NCBI GenBank assembly: GCA_023259235.1
Contig: JAHFQQ010000131.1
Span: 3,507 to 9,259, forward strand
Direction: 5' to 3'
DNA length: 5,753 bases
Source of the DNA: Polaromonas sp.
GTDB lineage: Bacteria > Pseudomonadota > Gammaproteobacteria > Burkholderiales > Burkholderiaceae_C
Part shown: piece by piece, positions 1 to 5,753 of the stretch
Layout: the number at the start of each line of letters is the position of its first letter
Position numbering within the stretch: the stretch's first letter is position 1
Notes under the pieces: model-generated
Told to the model about the DNA's origin: nothing
Seen by the model: the letters and a program-made list of their open reading frames with translations, nothing else
Database searches by the model: none
Translations under genes and position numbers: made by a program

Positions 1-1
1 T

Positions 2-1021
2 TTGGGCAGCGGCAATGAGATGGGTCTGGTTGCGCACTATCTGTTGTCCATCGCCAATGAAGCCCCTTGGCTCATGGCTCTTCTGGCCGTTTGTGCACTT
101 GCTGCGATTCATGCCATGGTCGCGTTGTTCGCATCGACCGCTGGGACGATGGTTGCGAAGGACATTTGCCTGCGCTACCTTACTCCGCGGGCCGATGAGC
201 GTCAGCAGAAGCTTTATGCGCGGGTCGGCATCGCCGCCGTCGTGTTGGCGGCACTCTTGCTGGCCACATATGCGCCAGTGGCTCAGGTGCAACTGGGGGC
301 CCTTGCACTGGGCTTTGGTTTCCAGCTGTGGCCGACACTTGCCGGCATCTGCTGGTTTCCGTGGATCACTCGCCAAGGGGCCACCGTGGGTCTGGTGGCC
401 GGGATGCTGGGGGTACTGTTCACCGAGCAGTTGGGCGCTACCCTGTGCAGGTTTTTCGGTTTCGAACTGCCATGGGGCCGCTGGCCCTGGACGATTCACT
501 CTGCCGGCTGGGGCATCTTCCTGAATGTGATTGCCTGTTTCGTCGTCTCGTGGCTATCTCATGACAGCAACGAACGCGCACACCGGATGAGCTTTCACAA
601 GTTATATATTGCCACCGTGGCCATTGCTCCCAACAAACGATTCCTGCGCCCAGTGGCCTGGGCACTGACGCTGATTTGGTTTTTCTTTGCTGTCGGACCA
701 GGCGCCATTCTCGGTAATGACCTGTTCGGCGCACCCAATACAGGACTGGCAAGCTGGTCCTTGGGCGTACCTTCGCTGTGGGTCTGGCAGATGTTGTGCT
801 GGGCACTCGGCGTGATGGTCATTTGGTTCCTGGCCTACAGGCTGGAGATGAGCACCTTGCCACGGCGGGAAACGATTGAACAAATCAAGCCGGACACCCC
901 GCTATTCGAGCCAATTGCCCTCGCCGCAAGGGCGACGCACCAGAACGCGCCGCCATGGTCCATAGCGACAACGAAACCCGCGGGGACCCATTCATTGTTA
1001 ACTACGAAGGAGCGTTTATGA
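2..1021 (+). CDS. Sodium:solute symporter (SSS family), C-terminal part, 5'-truncated by the window
   Basis: The reading frame is open to the left edge, so the apparent TTG start at base 2 is probably internal. What remains is 339 residues with about seven hydrophobic segments (roughly residues 22-46, 73-91, 98-120, 127-145, 167-185, 216-236 and 255-279 of the visible part), so it is an inner-membrane protein. The segment ALFASTAGTMVAKDICLRYL (41-60) resembles the SSS transmembrane-8 region, where a Ser/Thr pair (S45, T46) helps form the Na2 sodium site and an 'xDI(C/Y)' turn follows. Family knowledge says such proteins drive solute uptake with Na+. The substrate cannot be read from the sequence; the downstream genes suggest an organic acid, ester or lactone. 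The last two helices, around the GPGAILGNDLFGAPN stretch (232-246), and a hydrophilic tail extend past the usual core. The stop codon overlaps the start of the next gene (ATGA), pointing to translational coupling. Confidence 0.85.
   Translation: MGSGNEMGLVAHYLLSIANEAPWLMALLAVCALAAIHAMVALFASTAGTMVAKDICLRYLTPRADERQQKLYARVGIAAVVLAALLLATYAPVAQVQLGALALGFGFQLWPTLAGICWFPWITRQGATVGLVAGMLGVLFTEQLGATLCRFFGFELPWGRWPWTIHSAGWGIFLNVIACFVVSWLSHDSNERAHRMSFHKLYIATVAIAPNKRFLRPVAWALTLIWFFFAVGPGAILGNDLFGAPNTGLASWSLGVPSLWVWQMLCWALGVMVIWFLAYRLEMSTLPRRETIEQIKPDTPLFEPIALAARATHQNAPPWSIATTKPAGTHSLLTTKERL
1006..1012 (+). promoter_or_regulatory. Ribosome binding site of the SCP2-like gene
   Basis: GAAGGAG lies 5 bases before the ATG at 1018, inside the end of the transporter gene. 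It decides the start: an upstream in-frame ATG at 955 has no comparable site and would put 21 extra residues inside the transporter gene. Confidence 0.8.
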
Positions 1022-1407
1022 CGACAGACATCAAGCACTGGGCAGTCAAGTTCAAGAACATGTCCGATAGCGATGCAACCATCTCGGCCATGGCCAAGTA
1101 CTACACGTGCACCTACATGTGGGACATGGGTGAGCAGAAGGTGATCGTCGAGATGCACGATGGCAAGGTCAAACACATCAACACCGACCCGGCCCCGCTC
1201 GACGCCTACGACTTTGCATTGCGTGCCAGCGCGCAAACTTGGCGAGAGTTCGGCAAGCCGATCCCAAGGCCAATGTTTCATGGTATCTGGTCGGCGAGCT
1301 TTCGAAAAGACCTGAAGCTGGAAGGCAACATCCTGGTGATGATGCAGAACCTGCGCAATTTCACCGTGCAGTTCGAGTTGCTGCGCAAGTGCGGCGTGCC
1401 CGTTTAG
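1018..1407 (+). CDS. Small SCP2-like (sterol carrier protein 2 fold) protein
   Basis: A 129-residue soluble protein with no signal peptide. The C-terminal half fits the SCP2 domain pattern: a hydrophobic stretch with Trp (FALRASAQTW, 66-75), a Pro-rich turn (81-85), then a helix leading into KDLKLEGNILVMMQNL (97-112), matching the typical 'G.L.LEGD...LM.N' signature. SCP2 domains bind lipids, fatty acyl groups or other hydrophobic ligands in a cavity; they may present substrates to partner enzymes. I see no catalytic residues. The gene overlaps the transporter by 4 bases and is followed after 47 bases by a serine hydrolase, so it is probably made together with both. A role in carrying or binding the imported compound or its hydrolysis product is inference. 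It could also be annotated only as a hypothetical protein; the family call is from pattern memory and moderately sure. Confidence 0.7.
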   Translation: MTTDIKHWAVKFKNMSDSDATISAMAKYYTCTYMWDMGEQKVIVEMHDGKVKHINTDPAPLDAYDFALRASAQTWREFGKPIPRPMFHGIWSASFRKDLKLEGNILVMMQNLRNFTVQFELLRKCGVPV

Positions 1408-1440
1408 ACCTATCTATCAATACTGGCCAATTTCAACACG

Positions 1441-1446
1441 AAGGAG
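1441..1446 (+). promoter_or_regulatory. Ribosome binding site of the alpha/beta hydrolase gene
   Basis: AAGGAG lies 8 bases before the ATG at 1455. It supports this start over the longer open frame from 1239, which would overlap the previous gene by 169 bases and add 72 residues without family character. Confidence 0.8.
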
Positions 1447-1454
1447 TTCAATCC

Positions 1455-2306
1455 ATGGCACGCCATTCACCTGTTACCGGCCGTTACGTCACGATTGACG
1501 TCGATGGTATGGAATACAAGGTCTTCTATTTACAAAACGGCACCGGCCAGCCGCTGATCTGCCAGCACACTGCCGGTTGCCACAACCACCAGTGGCGCGG
1601 TCTGCTGGAAGATGAGGAAATCACCAAGAACTACAACGTTATCGCCTACGACCTCCCACGCCACGGCAAATCTGACCCGCCGCTCAACGTGAAATGGTGG
1701 GAGTCTGAGTACAAGCTCACCGCTGATCACTTCGTCAACTTCATCGTCAAGCTGTGCGATGCGCTGGAGTTGCGCGACCCGATCTTCATGGGCTCTTCTT
1801 TCGGGGGCAATGTGGCACTCCAGCTTGCTCTGCGCCACCCGGAGCGTTTCAAGGCGGTGATCCCGATTGAAGCCGGCGACTACGCACCCGGCTTTTACCT
1901 CGACTGGTGGCACCACCCGCACGCCAATGCAGCGCAAGTTTGCGCCAGTGGTGTGTGGGATCTAATGGCACCGCAGTCGCCCGACATGGACCGCTGGCTA
2001 ACTTGGCACTACTACACCCAGGGTTCCGAGGCATTCAAGGGTGATCTATATTTCTATTCGGTCGACCACGACCTGCGCGAGGAACTGGGCCGCATCGACG
2101 GTCGCAAGTGCCCTGTGATCATGATGACCGGCACCTACGACTACCTAACTCCACCGGAGACCGCAGAGAACACGGCGCGGCAAATCAAGGGGGCCGTGTA
2201 TATTGAGATGACCGAAATCGGTCATTTTCCGATGAGCGAGAACTACCCAGTGTTCAAGATATACCTGAAAGAGGCCTTGCGCATTATCCGCGAGCGCAAG
2301 GGTTGA
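1455..2306 (+). CDS. Alpha/beta hydrolase (predicted esterase or lactonase)
   Basis: A 283-residue cytoplasmic enzyme, the usual length for a single-domain alpha/beta hydrolase. The fold's landmarks are in order: an oxyanion-loop region with QHTAGCHN (37-44), the strand and turn VIAYDLPRHGKSDPP (62-76), the nucleophile elbow GSSFGG (113-118) with Ser115, the acid Asp229 in GTYDYLTPP (226-234), and the base His257 in GHFPM (256-260). All three triad residues are present, so it should be active. A Trp/His-rich cap region (about 150-190, including DWWHHPHANA) probably shapes the substrate pocket. The family cleaves esters, lactones, thioesters or C-C bonds, and sequence alone does not choose between them. 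Its place between an SCP2-like gene and a lactonase gene suggests that it releases a hydroxy acid from an ester or lactone. The start is fixed by a good Shine-Dalgarno site; the gap to the next gene is 34 bases. Confidence 0.88.
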   Translation: MARHSPVTGRYVTIDVDGMEYKVFYLQNGTGQPLICQHTAGCHNHQWRGLLEDEEITKNYNVIAYDLPRHGKSDPPLNVKWWESEYKLTADHFVNFIVKLCDALELRDPIFMGSSFGGNVALQLALRHPERFKAVIPIEAGDYAPGFYLDWWHHPHANAAQVCASGVWDLMAPQSPDMDRWLTWHYYTQGSEAFKGDLYFYSVDHDLREELGRIDGRKCPVIMMTGTYDYLTPPETAENTARQIKGAVYIEMTEIGHFPMSENYPVFKIYLKEALRIIRERKG

Positions 2307-2330
2307 TGTCAACGCAATGCAACGACGCAC

Positions 2331-2335
2331 GGAGG
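2331..2335 (+). promoter_or_regulatory. Ribosome binding site of the 191-residue unknown gene
   Basis: GGAGG lies 5 bases before the ATG at 2341. It favours this start over the in-frame ATG at 2317, which has no Shine-Dalgarno sequence and would have this site inside its coding region. Confidence 0.75.
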
Positions 2336-2340
2336 AATGC

Positions 2341-2916
2341 ATGAGGCTTGCTCAGGTAGACGATTTTGCTGAGCGTGGCCTGGTTGTGCACAAACTCAAT
2401 TGCGAGCTGTTCGAACTACCCATGGCCCCAGTTGACTGGATAAGCGGAATTGGCACCGACCGCGACGAGATGATCCGCTATGCCCAAGAACTACGTCCAT
2501 GCTATGACCGCCTTGGTCGCATCATCGGCCAACTCGCTGGCCTCTTCATCTTGGCGCGCCTCGGCGGGCGCTTCGAGACGGATTGGACGGCTGTTACAAA
2601 AGTGGTCGATCAGACCTTACACACGGAGACCGAATTGCACGCAGTTCGAATACCTTCGGCGGCGCGGCGTCACCATGCCTATCTTTTGCAGGCCTTCAAC
2701 AAAACAGCCGCCGTTACCAGCGGTTTCGACGCAGCCCTGCGCAAGCCGCAGTCTTTGCACAACCGACTCGATGACTGGACGCGCGAACTCAAGCTTGCCG
2801 CTGCCATGCTCAGCAGCGCCGCAGTCGAACGGCTCGGACTAATGCCTGTCGATTTCAGCCAGGCCTGTTGTAGCTGCGCAGGCAACATCTCTCAATCCGA
2901 TTCTTCTCGAACCTGA
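2341..2916 (+). CDS. Unrecognised 191-residue protein with a Cys-rich tail
   Basis: I do not recognise a family. The protein is soluble in appearance, with no signal peptide. A partly hydrophobic stretch RIIGQLAGLFILARLGG (60-76) sits between charged helices and is more like a buried helix than a membrane span. Much of the chain looks alpha-helical (about 40-75, 84-100, 105-135, 143-165). Near the end is QACCSCAG (174-181) with three cysteines, followed by a polar Ser-rich tail; such a cluster could bind a metal or take part in redox chemistry, but this is speculation. Codon use resembles the neighbours and the frame is clean, with a strong Shine-Dalgarno site and only 9 bases to the lactonase gene, so I consider it a real gene of the operon. 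A helper or accessory role for the adjacent hydrolases or the transporter is inferred only from position. Confidence 0.7.
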   Translation: MRLAQVDDFAERGLVVHKLNCELFELPMAPVDWISGIGTDRDEMIRYAQELRPCYDRLGRIIGQLAGLFILARLGGRFETDWTAVTKVVDQTLHTETELHAVRIPSAARRHHAYLLQAFNKTAAVTSGFDAALRKPQSLHNRLDDWTRELKLAAAMLSSAAVERLGLMPVDFSQACCSCAGNISQSDSSRT

Positions 2917-2925
2917 GCCACCACG

Positions 2926-3801
2926 ATGTCTGAATACTCAATCTGGGTGATGGAATACGCCTACGTTAGTCAATGCGCTGTAAGTAGCGTCATCTACGGC
3001 GCGCACAACCAGGGCATCCGCAAACTGCCTTACTGCTATGTTGTGATCAAGAGTCGCGACCACATTGCGATGGTAGACGTGGGCTATAACGACAAGGAAT
3101 ACGGCCACTATATCTCTGACAAGTTTGGAGTCGAGAACTGGCATTCCCCGACCGACGTGCTGGCGCCCTGCGGCGTCCGGCCGGACGACGTGGACACCAT
3201 CTTCATCACGCACGCCCATTTCGACCACATGGGCAACATCGAATCTTTCCCAAACGCCACCTTCTACATTCAGGAGCGAGAACTAACAAAGTGGATATGG
3301 GCCATGTCGCTGCCAGATCGGCTGCGCTACATGATGGTCGCCACGGATCCGTCAGATGTACTTCGGGCGGCCGACCTGGCGCGTCAGGGCCGCCTTCGTC
3401 TGGTCGATGGGGACAAGCAAAACGTCATCCCCGGCATCGACTTGCACAGCGCGCCCGATACCCATACTTACGGAAGCCAATGGGTGCATGTGCGTAACGA
3501 CTTGCAAGCTCAATCAAGCAACAGCTGGGTGTTGGCTGGCGACCTGGTTTACGTCTATGAAAACATCGAAGGCACTGGCCCTGAGAAGATGTACATACCA
3601 GTCGGTCTAGCGCTGGGCAGCACCACCAACCTGCTGTTGACGACCGACGAGATCATGAAGTCAGTGGACTACGAAATGAAACAAGTGATCCCAGTTCACG
3701 AGGAGCGGCTGAAGAACGTATTCCCATCGCGAATCATGCCCTCAGGTCTGCGCATTAGCGAAGTTTGCCTGGCCAAAGGACAAAAATCGATCGTTACCTG
3801 A
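2926..3801 (+). CDS. Metallo-beta-lactamase-fold hydrolase, N-acyl homoserine lactonase-like
   Basis: A 291-residue cytoplasmic enzyme. The metal-binding motif THAHFDHMGN gives His96, His98, Asp100 and His101; further ligands fit as His180 (DTHTYGSQ), Asp206 (LAGDLVY) and His258 (PVHEE). This full set predicts a two-metal (usually zinc) site, as in AiiA- and BlcC-type lactonases, which open lactone rings with metal-activated water. It is some 30-40 residues longer than those enzymes, with a Trp/Met-rich insertion (about 118-140, ELTKWIWAMSLPDRLRYMM) between the first motif and His180, and the usual 'PGHxxGH' is replaced by HTYGSQ. The lactone substrate is therefore uncertain: gamma-butyrolactone-like compounds suit the downstream dehydrogenases, but AHLs, other lactones or esters remain possible. 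The start lacks a clear Shine-Dalgarno site and lies 9 bases after the previous stop, suggesting coupled translation; an in-frame ATG at 2950 is an alternative. Confidence 0.85.
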   Translation: MSEYSIWVMEYAYVSQCAVSSVIYGAHNQGIRKLPYCYVVIKSRDHIAMVDVGYNDKEYGHYISDKFGVENWHSPTDVLAPCGVRPDDVDTIFITHAHFDHMGNIESFPNATFYIQERELTKWIWAMSLPDRLRYMMVATDPSDVLRAADLARQGRLRLVDGDKQNVIPGIDLHSAPDTHTYGSQWVHVRNDLQAQSSNSWVLAGDLVYVYENIEGTGPEKMYIPVGLALGSTTNLLLTTDEIMKSVDYEMKQVIPVHEERLKNVFPSRIMPSGLRISEVCLAKGQKSIVT

Positions 3802-3815
3802 AAACAACCGTTTAA

Positions 3816-3822
3816 AAAGGAA
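3816..3822 (+). promoter_or_regulatory. Ribosome binding site of the iron-type alcohol dehydrogenase gene
   Basis: AAAGGAA lies 5 bases before the ATG at 3828, within the 26-base gap after the lactonase gene. It supports this start; the protein then begins at the expected point for the family. Confidence 0.7.
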
Positions 3823-3827
3823 TCTTC

Positions 3828-4982
3828 ATGTCACAATTCAGTTTTGAAACTGCCCCCAAGATCATCTGCGAGCAGGGTGGCGCCAATCGTCTGGGCGAAA
3901 TCGCCAAGGGCTTGGGCATCTCCCGGCTCTTCCTGGTCACCGACGCGGGTCTGATCAAGGCCAAATTGATCGACGGTGCCCTGGCCTCATTGGCCGCCGC
4001 CGGTGTTGCGGCAACGGTGTTTTCCGACGTGCTGGCAGACCCACCCGAACTGAGCGTGCAGGCGGCGGTTGACGCGGCGCGCGCGGCGACTGCCGACGGT
4101 GTCGTTGGTTTCGGTGGCGGCAGCTCGCTCGATACGGCAAAACTCGTCGCGCTGCTGGCGTGCACGTCGCAGGCGCTGCCCGACATTTACGGCATTGGTT
4201 TGGCTCGCGGCCCACGCCTGCCGCTGATCCAGGTGCCCACCACTGCCGGCACCGGCTCCGAGGTCACACCGATTTCCATCCTCACAACGCCCAGCCACGA
4301 AAAGAAGGGTGTGGTCTCGCCGCTGCTCTTTCCGGACGTGGCGCTGCTCGACAGTCGCCTGACGCTGGGCCTACCACCCACCGTGACGGCCATGACCGGC
4401 GTCGATGCCATGGTGCATGCGATCGAATCTTTCACCAGCAAGCTAAAGAAGAACCCGCTCTCCGACGCACTGGCGCTCAAGGCACTGCAGTTGCTTTATG
4501 CCAACCTGCCAGCGGCAGTGAACGACGGAAAGGACCCAACCGTACGCGAAAACATGCTACTCGGTTCGCTGTTTGCTGGCATGGCTTTTGCCAACGCACC
4601 GGTTGGAGCAGTACATGCGCTGGCCTACCCGCTCGGTGGCCACTATGGCCTGCCGCATGGCCTGACTAATTCCCTGGTCTTCGTGGCGGTGCTGAAGTTC
4701 AATCTTCCGGTAGCCGAGGATCTTTATGCAGAATTGGGTCGCACAATCCTGCCGGAACAGCGGGGTGCTGCAGGTAGCGAAGCAGCGGCTGCTTTCGTCG
4801 CGGCCATCAGTGTGCGGGTGGCCGCCATGCCTTACGCCCAGACGCTGCGCGACGCCGGTATTGAGAAAAATGATCTGCCGATGCTGGCCCGCGACGCCAT
4901 GAATGTCCAGCGACTGCTGGTAAACAACCCGCGTGATGTCACATACGAAGATGCTCTGGGGATGTACCGAGCGGCCTACTGA
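3828..4982 (+). CDS. Iron-containing (group III) alcohol dehydrogenase, candidate 4-hydroxybutyrate dehydrogenase
   Basis: A complete 384-residue enzyme, the normal family length. The N-terminal dinucleotide-binding domain has GGGSSLDTAK (96-105) and the phosphate-contacting loop TTAGTGSEVT (138-147). The C-terminal helical domain carries the four metal ligands at the classic spacing: Asp193 and His197 in GVDAMVHAIES, His263 in VGAVHALAYP and His277 in GLPHG. Because all ligands are intact it should be a true metal-dependent dehydrogenase; maleylacetate reductases, its relatives, lack this set. It would interconvert an alcohol and an aldehyde with NAD(P)(H) in the cytoplasm. Group III members include 4-hydroxybutyrate dehydrogenases such as BlcB (AttL) of Agrobacterium and the Cupriavidus enzyme. 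Lying between a lactonase and a semialdehyde dehydrogenase gene, it most likely oxidises the hydroxy acid made by ring opening to its semialdehyde. Other short diols or alcohols are possible substrates. Confidence 0.9.
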   Translation: MSQFSFETAPKIICEQGGANRLGEIAKGLGISRLFLVTDAGLIKAKLIDGALASLAAAGVAATVFSDVLADPPELSVQAAVDAARAATADGVVGFGGGSSLDTAKLVALLACTSQALPDIYGIGLARGPRLPLIQVPTTAGTGSEVTPISILTTPSHEKKGVVSPLLFPDVALLDSRLTLGLPPTVTAMTGVDAMVHAIESFTSKLKKNPLSDALALKALQLLYANLPAAVNDGKDPTVRENMLLGSLFAGMAFANAPVGAVHALAYPLGGHYGLPHGLTNSLVFVAVLKFNLPVAEDLYAELGRTILPEQRGAAGSEAAAAFVAAISVRVAAMPYAQTLRDAGIEKNDLPMLARDAMNVQRLLVNNPRDVTYEDALGMYRAAY

Positions 4983-5005
4983 TCTGAGATGCCCAGACAA
5001 AGATC

Positions 5006-5022
5006 CGCGTAAGGATTACGCG
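5006..5022 (+). repeat. Perfect 7-bp inverted repeat, possible operator
   Basis: CGCGTAA and TTACGCG face each other across a 3-base GGA spacer in the gap between the dehydrogenase genes. No run of T follows, so it is not a typical Rho-independent terminator. Its symmetry suits a dimeric regulator site or a small RNA hairpin. No other inverted repeat of this quality was noticed in the intergenic gaps. Confidence 0.45.
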
Positions 5023-5067
5023 TGCATGTTGCCCGGCGTCAAGCGGCGCTAGCCACTACGATCATCC

Positions 5068-5073
5068 TAGAAT
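5068..5073 (+). promoter_or_regulatory. Possible -10 element of a promoter before the semialdehyde dehydrogenase gene
   Basis: TAGAAT matches the TATAAT consensus in five of six bases and lies 36 bases before the start codon. I see no good -35 hexamer at 16-18 bases upstream, so if real the promoter may need an activator; the inverted repeat centred near 5014 would lie about 65 bases before the expected transcription start. Chance occurrence is quite possible. Confidence 0.2.
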
Positions 5074-5109
5074 TTCTCACTCTGTTCCTCACTTACCTCA
5101 TTGAACACC

Positions 5110-5753
5110 ATGGACATGAAAACCTCCCCCCTCGCCTTGCTCAAAGACCCCAGCCTGCTCAAGACCAATGCCTTCGTCAACGGCCAGTGGCTGCCCGGCG
5201 GCAGCCGCTTCGACGTGCTGGACCCGGCCACCGGGCGCAAACTGGCCGACGTTGCCAACCTTGGCCCGCTCGAGGCCGAAGCCGCCATTGCCGCGGCCAA
5301 CGCCGCCTGGCCTGCGTGGCGCGGCAAGACCGGCAAGGAGCGCAGCATCATCCTGCGCAAATGGTTCGACCTCCTGATGGCCAACCAGGACGATCTGGGA
5401 CGCATCATGACCGCCGAGCAGGGCAAGCCGCTGCCCGAAGCCAAAGGCGAGATTGCCTATGGCGCGAGTTTTGTCGAGTGGTATGCCGAAGAGGCCAAGC
5501 GCGTCAACGGCGAAACCCTGCCGCAATTTGACAACAACCGCCGCCTGATGGTGATTCGCCAGCCGATCGGCGTTTGCGCGGCCATTACGCCGTGGAACTT
5601 CCCGATGGCCATGATCACCCGCAAGGTGGCACCGGCGCTGGCGGCAGGTTGCACGGTGGTGATCAAGCCGGCCGAACTCACGCCGCTGAGTGCACTGGCC
5701 GTGGCTGAGCTGGCCCTGCGCGCGGGCATCCCCGCGGGTGTGCTCAATGTGCT
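5110..5753 (+). CDS. gabD: Succinate-semialdehyde dehydrogenase (GabD family), N-terminal part, cut by the window end
   Basis: The frame runs from ATG 5110 to the window edge, giving 214 of the usual 480 or so residues. Typical landmarks are FVNGQWLPGG (22-31), the DPATG turn (38-42), ANAAWPAWR (63-71), EQGKPLPEAKGE (103-114), then ITPWNFPMAM (159-168) with the oxyanion Asn163 and VVIKPAELTPLSAL (183-196) of the NAD-binding domain. The catalytic Glu and Cys lie beyond the window. The order and wording fit GabD-type enzymes, which oxidise succinate semialdehyde to succinate in the cytoplasm; glutarate semialdehyde dehydrogenases look alike. Glu189 in KPAE stands where NAD-specific aldehyde dehydrogenases have Glu, whereas the NADP-using E. 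coli GabD has Ser, so NAD+ is favoured by inference. There is no clear Shine-Dalgarno site; ATG 5116 is an alternative start. G+C appears higher than in the upstream genes, and the 127-base gap allows separate control. Confidence 0.88.
   Translation, partial: MDMKTSPLALLKDPSLLKTNAFVNGQWLPGGSRFDVLDPATGRKLADVANLGPLEAEAAIAAANAAWPAWRGKTGKERSIILRKWFDLLMANQDDLGRIMTAEQGKPLPEAKGEIAYGASFVEWYAEEAKRVNGETLPQFDNNRRLMVIRQPIGVCAAITPWNFPMAMITRKVAPALAAGCTVVIKPAELTPLSALAVAELALRAGIPAGVLNV

Noticed and set aside
955..1017. Earlier start at ATG 955 for the SCP2-like gene
   Set aside because: It lies inside the transporter coding region without a Shine-Dalgarno site, whereas ATG 1018 has GAAGGAG and the typical ATGA overlap.
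835..1281. Minus-strand open frames, for example 835-1281, 1530-1937 and 4557-5000
   Set aside because: They lie antisense to well-supported genes, have no recognisable motifs and are expected by chance in G+C-rich coding DNA.
1239..1454. Longer N-terminus for the alpha/beta hydrolase from ATG 1239
   Set aside because: It would overlap the SCP2-like gene by 169 bases, and the Arg/Ala-rich extension looks like out-of-frame translation. The AAGGAG site at 1441 marks ATG 1455 as the start.
5006..5022. Inverted repeat as a Rho-independent terminator after the alcohol dehydrogenase gene
   Set aside because: The stem is only 7 bp, and the following sequence TGCATGTTGCCC lacks a T run.
5029..5062. 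TTGCCC with TACGAT as a sigma-70 promoter before gabD
   Set aside because: The spacing between the hexamers is 22 bases, too long for a standard promoter.
5022..5531. A 169-residue open frame overlapping the start of gabD
   Set aside because: Its Arg/Gln/Pro-rich product is the out-of-frame reading of the GabD coding sequence, whose own frame has clear family motifs.
1..5753. CRISPR arrays, tRNA or rRNA genes, insertion sequences or attachment sites
   Set aside because: I saw no regularly spaced repeats, RNA gene signatures, transposase-like proteins or terminal inverted repeats; nearly all of the window is coding.

Overview
The window is a run of seven same-strand (+) genes with almost no non-coding sequence. 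It looks like a catabolic operon from a Gram-negative bacterium. Moderately high G+C, strong Shine-Dalgarno sites and the gene types suggest a betaproteobacterium of the Burkholderiales (Comamonadaceae-like), but this is a guess from style and not a proven assignment.

Layout: (1) 2-1021, C-terminal part of a sodium:solute symporter (SSS family) whose start lies before the window. (2) 1018-1407, a small SCP2-like (lipid/sterol carrier fold) protein that overlaps the transporter by ATGA. (3) 1455-2306, an alpha/beta hydrolase with an intact Ser-Asp-His triad. (4) 2341-2916, a 191-residue protein I do not recognise, with a Cys-rich tail. (5) 2926-3801, a metallo-beta-lactamase-fold hydrolase of the AHL-lactonase type with all metal ligands. 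(6) 3828-4982, a complete iron-type (group III) alcohol dehydrogenase with all metal ligands. (7) 5110 to the window end, the N-terminal 214 residues of a succinate-semialdehyde dehydrogenase (GabD family), cut by the window edge. The first six genes are tightly packed (4-base overlap, then gaps of 47, 34, 9 and 26 bases). The last is separated by 127 bases that hold a perfect 7-bp inverted repeat and a possible -10 element.

How the genes may work together: lactonase, then Fe-type alcohol dehydrogenase, then semialdehyde dehydrogenase is the same enzyme set as the Agrobacterium blcABC (attKLM) operon, which converts gamma-butyrolactone to 4-hydroxybutyrate, succinate semialdehyde and succinate. 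Here the gene order is reversed and the set is preceded by a transporter, an SCP2-like protein, a serine hydrolase and an unknown protein. My working model is uptake of an ester or lactone, its hydrolysis to an omega-hydroxy acid, and oxidation to a dicarboxylate for the TCA cycle. The lactonase is only distantly like BlcC, so the true substrate is open.
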